Below are positions 8,066-16,703 of a stretch of DNA of 64,000 nt, piece by piece; the first letter of the stretch is position 1; every line of letters begins with the position of its first letter. Origin of the DNA: Mycolicibacterium malmesburyense (lineage in GTDB: Bacteria; Actinomycetota; Actinomycetes; Mycobacteriales; Mycobacteriaceae). The stretch spans positions 1 to 64,000 of the forward strand of contig NZ_CVTB01000269.1 of NCBI RefSeq assembly GCF_001050015.1, in the 5' to 3' direction. The notes under the pieces are model-generated. The model did not search any database and was not told the DNA's origin. It saw nothing but the letters and a program-made list of their open reading frames with translations. The position numbers were made by a program, and so were the translations under genes.

Positions 8066-10722
8066 GGCATCAGCCTCCGTTCGTCCGGACCCCACAGGTG
8101 CTGCATACCGCCCGGAAGCGACAGATGCGTTGCGGTGATGACGTTCGCCAGTTCCCGGAGATCGGCGTGCATCCCGTCGAGCAGCTCGGCCAGCTCGGTG
8201 CGCCTGCCGTCGACGACCTGCTCCAGATCGTCCGGGTCGAGCCGACGCAGCCGGGTGCCGATGTCATCGACCATCCGCTCGGGCCGAGACGAACCCGAGG
8301 AACCGGGCAACGCCTTGAGACCCGTGCGCAGCCGCTCCAGCTGGTAGGCCAGTGAGCGCGGATTGTCGAGGTCGAACAGCACCAGCTCCGCGACGGCGGA
8401 GACGCTGACCTTCCCCAGCATCCGCCGGCGGTAGATGACCGACGACTCGCACACCACCAGAGTCGATTCGGTGATGGTCTGCTCGGCGCCCGGGCTGCGG
8501 ACGGCGGTGAGCGTCGCGCTCAGCAGCGCGGTGAGGTTCAGGCCGCGTTCGATGCGCTTGCCGATGTCCATCATCGTCCAGCTGACATCGCGGATCATCG
8601 ACTCCGCCGAGACACCCGACAGCGCCAGCATGCCCGCGAGCGTCAGGCTGGTCGCCGCCGTGAGGAACGCCTCGCCCTCGGCCTGCGAATCGGGTGGTTC
8701 GTTGGCGGCGCGGCCTGCCGACGACGCGGGCGGGTGCAGCAGCGCCCGTTCGACGGCGGCCAGCACCATCCAGGTGTCGTTGGACAGCTGATCGCGCACG
8801 GAACGGGTGACGAGGCCTAGCCGCTCGACGGATTGCGCGAGCGATCCCGGGCGGTGCCGGTCGGCGGTCAACGACCACAGCGTCGACTGGGCGGTGGCCA
8901 CCATCTCGTCGTAGTCGCCGTCGGCGCCGGTGTCGGTCCCGGAGAGGTGCCCCAACGCGGTCAGCAACACCGGCACGCACTCGCTGCCGTCCATGTCTCG
9001 GCGGTAATGGAATTCGTGATAACGCTCCCTGGTGACGGTGAGCAGCCGCGCCATGTGCTCGGCGCGTTCGGCGTAGCGGCCCGCCCAGAACATGTCGGCC
9101 AGCACGCGCGGCGAGCTGACCGCGCGGGTCGGGCTCGGCGTGATCGCGGTCAGTTCGACGGGCGGTATCCGCTCCACCGTGACCCGTTCGGGCGCCCGCA
9201 CCCAGACATCCTTGGCGGCAACGGTGTTGAGCGTGTAGGCCGCATCGCCCGCCGCTAGCACGTAACCGAGGCCGCCGATCATCGGCGCATACCCACCGCG
9301 CTGGGCCACGGTGAACAGGCGCATCCCGACGTTGGTCGCCGACAAGCCGCCGGAACCGACAATGCTTGGCGCGGAGGAGAACTGCGGCAGCTCCTGGCCG
9401 ACCCACTGCCACGGCCTGGCTTCGATGCACGCGCTCAGCTGCCGACGCTGTTCGGCCGACAGAGTCGGCCCGACGATCGATCGGCCTCCGGTCACCGGCC
9501 TGATCAACAGCGACGACAGGTGCGTGATCAGATGCGAGCGTTCGGTGTTGATCCCGCCCCAGTACATCGGCACGGTGTCGAGCATCGGCGACTCGCCGAG
9601 GAGTCGTTCCGAGAGCTCCGGCAGAAACCGTTGCAGCCCCGGGCTTTCCAGAACGCCGCTGCCCAAGGTGTTGACCACGGCGACGGTGCCGCGGCGCAAC
9701 GCCTCGACGAGCCCGGCAACCCCGAGGCGTGAGTCCGCGCGCAGGTCCAGCGGGTCGACGAAGTCCGCGTCCACGCGCCGCAGCACGACGTCGACGCGCT
9801 TGAGTGTGCCCATCGAACGCATCCACAGCTTGCCGTCGCGCACCACCAGGTCGGCGCTCTCCACCAGCGGGAAACCGAGCACGCTGGCCAGATACGCCTG
9901 GTCGAAGGCGGTCTCGGAGTGGATACCGGGGCTGAGGACCACCACCATGGGTTCCTCGGCCGACTCCGGGGCGGCGTCGATGAGCGCCAGCCGCAACGCC
10001 TGCGCCCACGGGGACGCCGGGCGCGGGCCGATCCGTTCGTAGAGGTCGGGGACGGCGTGGGCGACGACGCGCCGGTCGGCCAGCGCGTAGCCCGCGCCCG
10101 ACGGGGCCTGGGTCCAGTCGGCGTTGACCCGGAAGGCGCCGTCGGCGACGCGGCTGACGTCGCAGCCGTGCAGGAACAGTTGGTGCCTGCCGGGGACGTC
10201 GATGCCCCGCGCGGCCCGCACATATCCCGGATGGGCGAAGACCAGCGGGGCGGGCAGCACGCCGCTGGTGATCGAGGCCTGGGGGCCGTAGAGGTCTGTG
10301 AGGACCGCGTCGAGCAGCCGGGAGCGCTGCAGCAGAGCGGATTCCAGCGTGTTCCACTCATCGGCCGAGATCACCAGCGGCAGCGCATCGAGACGCCAGG
10401 GCCCGGGTTCCGCAGGCTCGTGGCCGTCGGTGTCGGACTGGCCGACCACCGAACCGCGCCGGTCGACCTGGACGTAGGTGATGCCGTCGTTGTCGACCAG
10501 GTTGCGCACCACGTCGCGCAGCTGCGCCAGCCCGGCACGGCCGCGTTCGGCGACGCATTCGGCCAGTTCCTGCCACGGCGGGCGGACATCGCCTGTGGCG
10601 TCGACGAACTCGTCGTAGCCGCTGCCCGCGCCCGGTCGCACGTCGAACAGGGCCTGCTGCACGCGCGCGGTGCGGTATCTGCCCAGCAGGTCGTCGGGAA
10701 CATTCGGTGCCGGTAGTGCCAT
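8062..10722 (-). CDS. Circularly permuted ATP-grasp plus alpha-E domain fusion protein
   Basis: An 886-residue fusion matching, from memory, Rv2567 (about 884 residues). The N-terminal part, to about residue 490, is a circularly permuted type-2 ATP-grasp domain (formerly DUF404/DUF407): VVVLSPGIHSETAFDQAYLA, LWMRSMGTLKRVDVVLRRVD, VAVVNTLGSGVLESPGL and the AQRGGYAPMIGG end. The C-terminal part, from about 540, is the all-helical alpha-E (DUF403) domain starting SPRVLADMFWAGRYAERAEH. ATP-grasp enzymes of this type are predicted amidoligases that join amino acids or peptides. ATG 10722 is chosen because longer starts add an unconserved Ala/Arg-rich stretch. It is the first gene of the three-gene operon. 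Confidence 0.9.
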   Translation of the reverse strand: MALPAPNVPDDLLGRYRTARVQQALFDVRPGAGSGYDEFVDATGDVRPPWQELAECVAERGRAGLAQLRDVVRNLVDNDGITYVQVDRRGSVVGQSDTDGHEPAEPGPWRLDALPLVISADEWNTLESALLQRSRLLDAVLTDLYGPQASITSGVLPAPLVFAHPGYVRAARGIDVPGRHQLFLHGCDVSRVADGAFRVNADWTQAPSGAGYALADRRVVAHAVPDLYERIGPRPASPWAQALRLALIDAAPESAEEPMVVVLSPGIHSETAFDQAYLASVLGFPLVESADLVVRDGKLWMRSMGTLKRVDVVLRRVDADFVDPLDLRADSRLGVAGLVEALRRGTVAVVNTLGSGVLESPGLQRFLPELSERLLGESPMLDTVPMYWGGINTERSHLITHLSSLLIRPVTGGRSIVGPTLSAEQRRQLSACIEARPWQWVGQELPQFSSAPSIVGSGGLSATNVGMRLFTVAQRGGYAPMIGGLGYVLAAGDAAYTLNTVAAKDVWVRAPERVTVERIPPVELTAITPSPTRAVSSPRVLADMFWAGRYAERAEHMARLLTVTRERYHEFHYRRDMDGSECVPVLLTALGHLSGTDTGADGDYDEMVATAQSTLWSLTADRHRPGSLAQSVERLGLVTRSVRDQLSNDTWMVLAAVERALLHPPASSAGRAANEPPDSQAEGEAFLTAATSLTLAGMLALSGVSAESMIRDVSWTMMDIGKRIERGLNLTALLSATLTAVRSPGAEQTITESTLVVCESSVIYRRRMLGKVSVSAVAELVLFDLDNPRSLAYQLERLRTGLKALPGSSGSSRPERMVDDIGTRLRRLDPDDLEQVVDGRRTELAELLDGMHADLRELANVITATHLSLPGGMQHLWGPDERRLMP

Positions 10723-10873
10723 CAATGCAGAACCGTAACCGGTGATCGCCGAATGTGGCGGGGCGGCGCTCATCACGCCGGACCTCATCGCCGAACGTGC
10801 GCGCAGCGCGAAAAACGGGCTCGCTCTTCGGACTGGTTGCAAATTCGGCGCTCGCGACGCGCAGGGCCGAGGC

Positions 10874-11341
10874 TCACCGCTTCAGCCGCACCGCCAGTTC
10901 CTCGGGCGGGACGCGGTGGCCTTCGGCGCACCGGATCTCGACGGTGGCCTCGGCGCCGCATCCGCGGTGGGCCAGCCGCAGCGGCGTGCGATTGGGCAGG
11001 TGGCGCCTGCCCCACTCGAACATCGCCCAGACCACCGGCATGAACTCCCGGCCCGCCTCGGTGAGCACGTACTCGTCGCGGCTGCGCTGGCCCGGCTCCT
11101 GATAGGGTCGCCGCTCCAGCACACCGGCCTCGACCAGGTCCGAAAGCCGGGCGGACGCGGCGGCTTTGGTGATGCCGACCCGCCGCCAGAAATCCTCGAA
11201 GCGGGTGGTGCCGTAATAGGCCTCGCGCATGATGAGCATCGCCGACTTCGTGCCCAGCACCGCCATCGTCTTTTCGATCGGGCACTCCCCGACCGCCGAC
11301 CAGGCGTCCCGGTCGGCCAACCTCCCCTGCAGAACTGTCAT
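10874..11341 (-). CDS. HxlR family winged-helix transcriptional regulator
   Basis: A 155-residue HxlR-type regulator. It has the family cysteine near the N-terminus (GECPIEKTMAVLG, Cys20), a MarR-like winged helix (FEDFWRRVGITKAAASARLSDLVEAG, wing YVLTEAGREF), and a C-terminal Cys-containing extension (HRGCGAEATVEIRCAEGH) that may sense metal, redox state or aldehyde. The start is ATG 11341; a longer start at 11371 would reach into the operator. It is divergent from a thiolase gene, and the shared 94-bp region holds a 7-bp inverted repeat plus a third half-site. It probably represses itself and the thiolase. Confidence 0.88.
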   Translation of the reverse strand: MTVLQGRLADRDAWSAVGECPIEKTMAVLGTKSAMLIMREAYYGTTRFEDFWRRVGITKAAASARLSDLVEAGVLERRPYQEPGQRSRDEYVLTEAGREFMPVVWAMFEWGRRHLPNRTPLRLAHRGCGAEATVEIRCAEGHRVPPEELAVRLKR

Positions 11342-11371
11342 GGAATTCACCCTACCCCTGAGTTGTGTCAT

Positions 11372-11400
11372 CTATACCTAGCTGGTATAGCTGGGTATAG
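11372..11400. promoter_or_regulatory. Palindromic operator between the HxlR and thiolase genes
   Basis: CTATACC (11372-11378), a 5-nt spacer and GGTATAG (11384-11390) form a perfect inverted repeat. A third GGTATAG copy follows at 11394-11400, 10 bp (one helical turn) from the second. The cluster is AT-rich against a GC-rich background and lies between divergent starts, which is where an HxlR dimer site would be expected. Confidence 0.75.
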
Positions 11401-11435
11401 GTAAGTTCACTCAGCGCGGAGGCAAGGAGTCAGCA

Positions 11436-12617
11436 ATGTCCGGATTCTCAGGTCGGGACGCCGTCATCGTCGGAGCGGTTCGCACGCCGATCGGCAAGGG
11501 CAAGCCGAACGGAGCACTGCACGACGTGCTGCCGGTGGACCTGCTCGCACACAGCCTCAAGGAACTGGTCGCCAGGACCGAGATCGATCCCGTGCAGATC
11601 GACGACGTCATCGCCGGGGCGGTCACCCAGGTCGGCGACCAGGCGGTCAACATCGCGCGCAACGCCCTTCTGGGCGCGGGATTCCCCGAGTCCGTGCCGG
11701 GAACGACGGTCGACCGCCAGTGCGGCAGCAGCCAGCAGGCCATCCACTTCGCCGCCCAGGGAGTCATCTCGGGCGCCTACGACTTCGTCGTCGCGGCGGG
11801 GGTGGAGTCGATGTCGCGCGTGCCGATGGGCTCGAGCGTGCTGCCGGGCAGCGACCCGTTCGGCGCCATGGCGCAGCGGTATCCCGAAGGCCTCGTCCCC
11901 CAGGGCATCAGCGCCGAGTTGATCGCCGCCAAGTGGGGACTGTCGCGCCAACAGCTCGACGAGTTCTCTGCGGCCAGCCACGAGAAGGCCGCGGCCGCAA
12001 CGAAGGAAGGCCGGTTCGACAACGAGCTGATTCCGATCAACGGCCTCACCACCGACGAGATCATCCGACCGGGCACGACCGTCCACACGCTCGGCGCGCT
12101 GAAGCCGGCGTTCTACAACCCCGCCTACGAGCAGCGGTTCCCGCAGATCGGGTGGGAGATCACCCCGGGCAACTCATCGCCATTGTCCGATGGCAGCGCG
12201 GCGGTGCTGATCACCACCAGCGAGGTGGCCGCGCGGCTGGGTCTGCGTCCGCTCGCCCGGATCCACTCGATGACTGTCGTCGGCTCCGACCCGCTGTACA
12301 TGCTGACCGGCGTCATCCCCGCGACGGAGAAGGTGCTTCAGCGTGCCGGGCTCACCCTCGCCGACATCGACCTGTTCGAGGTCAACGAGGCGTTCGCGCC
12401 CGTGATCCTGGCCTGGGCGCACGACACCGGAGCCGATCTCGCCAAGACGAACGTCAACGGCGGCGCAATCGCGATCGGTCACCCGCTGGGCGCCAGCGGC
12501 GCGCGCATCATGACCACGATGGTCAACGCGCTCGAGCAGCGCGGCGGCCGCTACGCGTTGCAGACGATGTGCGAGGGCGGCGGCATGGCCAATGCCACCA
12601 TCATCGAGCGGCTCTGA
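11436..12617 (+). CDS. Thiolase family acetyl-CoA acyltransferase (FadA-like)
   Basis: A 393-residue thiolase. The nucleophilic cysteine lies in TVDRQCGSSQQA (about residue 93), the catalytic His in NVNGGAIAIGHPLGASGAR, and the second cysteine in MCEGGGMANAT. All three motifs are intact, so it should cleave or form 3-ketoacyl-CoA. Overall it resembles mycobacterial FadA5/FadA6-type thiolases of lipid or steroid breakdown, but the substrate is not determined by sequence. A strong ribosome binding site (ggaggcaaggag) precedes ATG 11436. It is divergent from, and probably regulated by, the HxlR protein. Confidence 0.92.
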   Translation: MSGFSGRDAVIVGAVRTPIGKGKPNGALHDVLPVDLLAHSLKELVARTEIDPVQIDDVIAGAVTQVGDQAVNIARNALLGAGFPESVPGTTVDRQCGSSQQAIHFAAQGVISGAYDFVVAAGVESMSRVPMGSSVLPGSDPFGAMAQRYPEGLVPQGISAELIAAKWGLSRQQLDEFSAASHEKAAAATKEGRFDNELIPINGLTTDEIIRPGTTVHTLGALKPAFYNPAYEQRFPQIGWEITPGNSSPLSDGSAAVLITTSEVAARLGLRPLARIHSMTVVGSDPLYMLTGVIPATEKVLQRAGLTLADIDLFEVNEAFAPVILAWAHDTGADLAKTNVNGGAIAIGHPLGASGARIMTTMVNALEQRGGRYALQTMCEGGGMANATIIERL

Positions 12618-12625
12618 TCACGGGG

Positions 12626-12670
12626 TTTCGGTGCGCTACCGATCGCTGAGCGATCGAATGCGCACCGAAA
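12626..12670. terminator. Nested hairpin between thiolase and F420-type oxidoreductase genes
   Basis: TTTCGGTGCGC (12626-12636) pairs with GCGCACCGAAA (12660-12670). The loop contains a second palindrome, CGATCGCT-G-AGCGATCG, at 12640-12656. It separates two convergent stop codons and ends exactly before the next gene's stop. No T-run is present. Confidence 0.55.
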
Positions 12671-13093
12671 TCACGCTCCGACGAGTTCGAAGACCGGGAG
12701 GATGCGGCTCGTCTTCGCCTGGTACTCACTGAACACCGGCGTGATCTCGACCAGCCGCGGGTACAGCGCGTCGCGCTCCTCGCGGGGCAACTCGCGGGCG
12801 GTCGCGTCGTACGCGGTCGCGCCGATCTCGACGCGGACCCGCGGATGGGCGCGCAAGTTGTGCACCCACGCCGGGTCCTTGTCGGCGCCGGCGAACGACC
12901 CGACGATGTAGATCTTGTCGTCGACGCGGAAGTACGCCAGCGGCGACAGCCGCGGCTGACCGGACTTCGCGCCGGTCGTGTGCAGCAGCAGAAGGTCTGC
13001 GCCCTCAAACGGCCCGCCGACCTTGCCGCCGTTGGCACGGAACTCGTCGACGAGGGCGTCGTTGAATTCCCTGATGTTGGAGATCTCGGTCAT
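12671..13093 (-). CDS. Nitroreductase/deazaflavin (F420)-dependent oxidoreductase family protein
   Basis: A 140-residue protein of the deazaflavin-dependent nitroreductase (Ddn-like) split-barrel family. The recognisable core is FEGADLLLLHTTGAKSGQPRLSPLAYFR, then IYIVGSFAGADKDPAWVHNLRAHPRVRVEIG and a C-terminal PVFSEYQAKTSR-IPVFEL block. Members use reduced coenzyme F420 to reduce small molecules such as quinones or nitro compounds, and mycobacteria carry many. ATG 13093 follows an AAGGAG block with almost no spacing, so the true start could differ slightly. It is divergent from an SDR gene with 57 bp between. Confidence 0.9.
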   Translation of the reverse strand: MTEISNIREFNDALVDEFRANGGKVGGPFEGADLLLLHTTGAKSGQPRLSPLAYFRVDDKIYIVGSFAGADKDPAWVHNLRAHPRVRVEIGATAYDATARELPREERDALYPRLVEITPVFSEYQAKTSRILPVFELVGA

Positions 13094-13150
13094 CTCCTTC
13101 CCAAGTCCCGGCGGACACCTCGCTATTCCGCATCCGCATAATCGACGACC

Positions 13151-13945
13151 ATGCGGGTGATCGTCACGGGCGGTAACAGCGGCGTCGGCAAGGCCACGGC
13201 GGCCGCGCTCGCCAACGAGGGGCACCAGGTGGTGATCGCGTGCCGCGACGTCGACAAGGGCCGTCGAGTGGCGGCCGAGCTGACCGGAGACGTCGAGGTG
13301 GCCGCGCTCGACCTCGCCGACCTGGCCAGCGTGCGCTCGTTCGCCGACTCGGTGGAATCCGTTGACGTGCTGGTGAACAACGCCGGCGTGATGGGGATGC
13401 CGTTGACGCGCACCGCCGATGGCTTCGAGGCCCACATCGGCATCAACCACCTCGGGCATTTCGCGTTGACGTGTCTGTTGGCCGACCGGATCACCGACAG
13501 GGTCATCTCGGTGGCCAGCGCGACCTACCTGTTCGCCGGCCTGCATCTGGACGACCTGAACTGGCACCGCCGCAAGTACTCGAAATGGAGCGCCTACGGC
13601 GAATCCAAATTGGCCAACCTGCTGTTCGTCGCCGAACTGGCCCGCCGCGGTGTGCGTGCGTACGCCACCGACCCCGGCGCCACCGACACCGACATCACCC
13701 GATCGCTGGGCATGGGCGAGCACCAGCGCATCCGGCGCCTGATGCACACCCCCGCCCAGGGTGCGCGGGCCACGCTGCAGGCGGTGACGACCGACCTGCC
13801 GAGCGGCACCTATCTGGCGCCGCGGTTCAACCAGATCGGCAGGCCCAAGGTGACGCGACTTCGACCGAAGGCGGTGGACCCGGAGACGGCGCGCCGACTG
13901 TGGGACGCGTCGGCCGAGCTCACCGGCTGCGACTGGCCGCGCTGA
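13151..13945 (+). CDS. SDR family NAD(P)-dependent oxidoreductase (retinol dehydrogenase-like)
   Basis: A 264-residue SDR. The nucleotide-binding motif is VTGGNSGVGKATAAALA, followed by LVNNAGVMGMPL, an HLGHFALT stretch typical of the retinol-dehydrogenase/WWOX-like group, and a catalytic Tyr/Lys pair in SAYGESKLANLL. YATDPGATDTDI follows. The substrate is unknown. Its TGA stop abuts the reverse-complement stop of the convergent DUF4436 gene (TGATCA), leaving no room for an intergenic terminator. Confidence 0.9.
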   Translation: MRVIVTGGNSGVGKATAAALANEGHQVVIACRDVDKGRRVAAELTGDVEVAALDLADLASVRSFADSVESVDVLVNNAGVMGMPLTRTADGFEAHIGINHLGHFALTCLLADRITDRVISVASATYLFAGLHLDDLNWHRRKYSKWSAYGESKLANLLFVAELARRGVRAYATDPGATDTDITRSLGMGEHQRIRRLMHTPAQGARATLQAVTTDLPSGTYLAPRFNQIGRPKVTRLRPKAVDPETARRLWDASAELTGCDWPR

Positions 13946-14815
13946 TCAATCCTTCTGCCGCCACCAGGCCACGATGTAGAGCACCATCGCCGCCGCCAAC
14001 GCGATCAGCACCCACAACACCACCGCCAGGTCGACCCACGCGCCCGCCGGCGGCGCACCGGGCAACAGGTTCCGCAGCGGAACCACCGCGAACAGCATCG
14101 CCGCGAACCAGGTCGTCAACGGCGGCAGGAACTTTCGGCGACCGAGTACCGTCTCGATGGCCACGAACAGCGCGGCCGCCGGCAGCGCGATGAGCACCAG
14201 CAGCACCCCGAGGTCGAACGCGAGCGCTCCCCTGGTTCGCTCCATGGTGAAACGCACCGTCGGCGTCGAGTCGGCGCTGCCGCGCTCGGTGCGGACGTCC
14301 CACCCGTTGATCTGGCCCGCGACGACGACGGGCGCCGCGATCGGGCGCTGGTCCGGGACCACGAACGCCTGCACCCCGATGATGTCGGTGGTGAAGGTGT
14401 CGAACGGCCAGTCGTCGGGATCGCCGACGGCGACCAGCTGAGTCGTCGTGTCGTTGCCCGACAGGGCCGGATGCACGTAGATCAGCTCACCCGACGCGGT
14501 CCAGGAGCTCAATCGGATCGTGACGTCGTCGGCGTCTGCGGGTGGGAGGTCCGGGCCGGGATGCAGGAGGACGTCGACGACGAGCCGGTTCTGGGTCGCG
14601 TTCATCTCCCGTAGCCGGATGATGACGACGGTCTCCCCGGTGACGGACGGCTCGGAGAACTGGAAGTGGCGATGCTCGGGTTCGAGCACCGCGTACCCGA
14701 TGAGGGAGCCGACGTACACGGCGATGACGGCCATCACCGTCGTCACCACGGTGACCCGCCGTCGCCGCCCTCCGGCCGTACGCTCAGCGGGCGCCGACGG
14801 GGTCACACCTGTCAC
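13946..14815 (-). CDS. DUF4436 family membrane protein
   Basis: A 289-residue protein with one N-terminal membrane segment (about residues 20-45), a long extracytoplasmic beta-rich region of about 140 residues (HFQFSEPSVTGETVVIIRLREMN, then FTTDIIGVQAFVV), and three hydrophobic segments near the C-terminus ending AWWRQKD. I assign it to DUF4436, a family common in actinobacteria with no known activity. The GTG start at 14815 lies 6 nt after a TACGAT box on the minus strand, consistent with a leaderless mRNA. Confidence 0.75.
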   Translation of the reverse strand: MTGVTPSAPAERTAGGRRRRVTVVTTVMAVIAVYVGSLIGYAVLEPEHRHFQFSEPSVTGETVVIIRLREMNATQNRLVVDVLLHPGPDLPPADADDVTIRLSSWTASGELIYVHPALSGNDTTTQLVAVGDPDDWPFDTFTTDIIGVQAFVVPDQRPIAAPVVVAGQINGWDVRTERGSADSTPTVRFTMERTRGALAFDLGVLLVLIALPAAALFVAIETVLGRRKFLPPLTTWFAAMLFAVVPLRNLLPGAPPAGAWVDLAVVLWVLIALAAAMVLYIVAWWRQKD

Positions 14816-14821
14816 GCGCGG

Positions 14822-14827
14822 ATCGTA
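14822..14827 (-). promoter_or_regulatory. -10 box (TACGAT) of a probable leaderless promoter for the DUF4436 gene
   Basis: TACGAT on the minus strand ends 6 nt before GTG 14815, the same box and spacing seen before the DUF3097 gene at 1959. No ribosome binding site is present. Confidence 0.5.
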
Positions 14828-14860
14828 GCCTCGGTCGCGCAGGCTCCGCGCGTCTTCTGG

Positions 14861-16627
14861 CTAGTCGGTCTTCGGCTTGGCGTCGATGCCGGATTCCTTG
14901 CGCTGCTGCGCGGTGATCGGCGCCGGCGCACCGGTCAACGGGTCGACACCGCCGCCGGACTTCGGGAACGCGATGACTTCGCGGATCGAATCCGCGCCGG
15001 CGAGCAGCGCGGTGGTGCGGTCCCACCCGAACGCCAGGCCGCCGTGCGGCGGCGCACCAAAGGTGAACGCCTCCAACAGGAATCCGAACTTCTCCTCGGC
15101 TTCGGCCTTGTCGATGCCCATCGCCGCGAACACCCGCTCCTGAATGTCGCGCCGGTGGATACGAATTGAGCCTCCGCCGATCTCGTTGCCGTTGCACACC
15201 ACGTCGTAGGCGTCGGCCAGCACGGCGCCCGGATCGGTGTCGATGCGGTCCTCGAACTCGGGCTTGGGGGCGGTGAACGCGTGGTGCACCGCGGTCCACG
15301 CACCGGAGCCGACCGCGACGTCGCCGTGCGCCGTCGCCTCGTCGGCGGGTTCGAACAGCGGCGGGTCCACCACCCAGGTGAACGCCCAGGCATTCGGGTC
15401 GATCATGTCGAGCCGCTTGGCGATCTCGATGCGGACCGCGCCGAGCAGCGCCCGCGAACTCTTCGCCGGGCCGGCCGAGAAGAAGACGCAGTCACCGGGC
15501 GACGCGCCGACGTGGGCGGCCAGGCCCTCGCGTTCGGCATCGGACAGGTTCTTGGCCACCGGGCCGCTCAGCGTGCCGTCCTCGCCGACGAGTACGTAGG
15601 CCAGCCCCTTGTGCCCGCGCTGTTTGGCGAACTCCTGCCACGCGTCCAGCGTGCGCCGGGGCTGGGAGGCGCCGCCGGGCATGACGACGGCCCCGACGTA
15701 CGGCGCCTGGAACACGCGGAACGGGGTGTCTTTGAAGAACTCCGCGCATTCGACGAGTTCGAGGCCGAACCTCAGATCGGGCTTGTCCGAACCGAACCGG
15801 CGCATGGCCTCTGCGTAGGTGATCCGCGGCAACGGCAGCGGGACGTCGTAGCCGATCAGCCGCCACAGCGCCGCGACGATCTCCTCGGAGACCGCGATCA
15901 CATCTTCGGAGTCGACGAAGCTCATCTCGAGGTCCAGCTGGGTGAACTCGGGCTGGCGGTCGGCGCGGAAGTCCTCGTCGCGGTAGCAGCGCGCGATCTG
16001 GTAATAGCGCTCCATGCCCGCGACCATCAGCAGCTGCTTGAACAGCTGCGGGCTCTGCGGCAGCGCGTAGAACGATCCGGGCTGCAGCCGGGCGGGTACC
16101 AGGAAGTCGCGGGCGCCCTCGGGCGTCGAGCGGGTCATCGTCGGCGTCTCGATCTCGACGAAATCGTGGCGGGCGAGCACCTCGCGGGCGGCGGCGTTGG
16201 CCTTGGAGCGCAGCCGGATCGCGTGGCCGGGTCCCTCACGGCGCAGGTCGAGATAGCGGTACTTGAGGCGCGCCTCCTCGCCGGCCTGCTCGTCGAGCTG
16301 GAACGGCAGCGGCGCGCTCTCCCCCAGCACGGTCAACGACGTCGCATTGACCTCGATCTCGCCGGTCGCGATCTCCGGGTTGGCGTTGCCTTCGGGGCGG
16401 ACCTCCACGACGCCGTCGATGGCGATGCAGAACTCGGCGCGCAACCGGTGCGCCGCCTCCAGGACGCCGGCCTCGCGGAACACCACCTGCGACACCCCGG
16501 ACGCGTCGCGCAGATCGATGAAGATGACGCCGCCGTGGTCGCGTCGACGCGCCACCCAACCGGCCAACGTCACCTTCTGACCGGCGTCGGCGGGCCGCAA
16601 CGATCCGGCGGCATGACTGCGCAGCAC
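14861..16627 (-). CDS. aspS: Aspartyl-tRNA synthetase
   Basis: A 588-residue bacterial-type AspRS that charges tRNA-Asp. The N-terminal OB-fold anticodon-binding domain ([22 protein letters not shown]) is followed by the class II core: motif 2 in [20 protein letters not shown], the bacterial GAD insertion in the middle, and motif 3 in [15 protein letters not shown]. It is close to M. tuberculosis AspS (Rv2572c, about 596 residues). I chose GTG 16627, which gives VLRSHAAG and has a GGGAG ribosome binding site, rather than longer in-frame starts that would run through the divergent gene. Confidence 0.96.
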   Translation of the reverse strand: MLRSHAAGSLRPADAGQKVTLAGWVARRRDHGGVIFIDLRDASGVSQVVFREAGVLEAAHRLRAEFCIAIDGVVEVRPEGNANPEIATGEIEVNATSLTVLGESAPLPFQLDEQAGEEARLKYRYLDLRREGPGHAIRLRSKANAAAREVLARHDFVEIETPTMTRSTPEGARDFLVPARLQPGSFYALPQSPQLFKQLLMVAGMERYYQIARCYRDEDFRADRQPEFTQLDLEMSFVDSEDVIAVSEEIVAALWRLIGYDVPLPLPRITYAEAMRRFGSDKPDLRFGLELVECAEFFKDTPFRVFQAPYVGAVVMPGGASQPRRTLDAWQEFAKQRGHKGLAYVLVGEDGTLSGPVAKNLSDAEREGLAAHVGASPGDCVFFSAGPAKSSRALLGAVRIEIAKRLDMIDPNAWAFTWVVDPPLFEPADEATAHGDVAVGSGAWTAVHHAFTAPKPEFEDRIDTDPGAVLADAYDVVCNGNEIGGGSIRIHRRDIQERVFAAMGIDKAEAEEKFGFLLEAFTFGAPPHGGLAFGWDRTTALLAGADSIREVIAFPKSGGGVDPLTGAPAPITAQQRKESGIDAKPKTD

Positions 16628-16666
16628 TGAAACTCCCTGGTAATCGCCTGACAAGACAACTGCCCA

Positions 16667-16694
16667 AGTGTAGAGGGGCGCAGTTCGCCGGTAA
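16667..16694 (-). promoter_or_regulatory. Candidate aspS promoter
   Basis: On the minus strand TACACT (16667-16672) fits the -10 pattern and TTACCG (16689-16694) is a partial -35 match, 16 bp apart. This predicts a leader of about 30 nt containing the GGGAG ribosome binding site. The -35 overlaps the TAACTT box of the divergent gene. Confidence 0.35.
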
Positions 16695-16697
16695 CTT
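16692..16697 (+). promoter_or_regulatory. -10 box (TAACTT) of a probable leaderless promoter for the ketopantoate reductase-like gene
   Basis: TAACTT ends 6 nt before ATG 16704 with no ribosome binding site between. It overlaps the predicted -35 of the divergent aspS promoter, so the two promoters may interfere. Confidence 0.45.
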
Positions 16698-16703
16698 GGC
16701 GCT

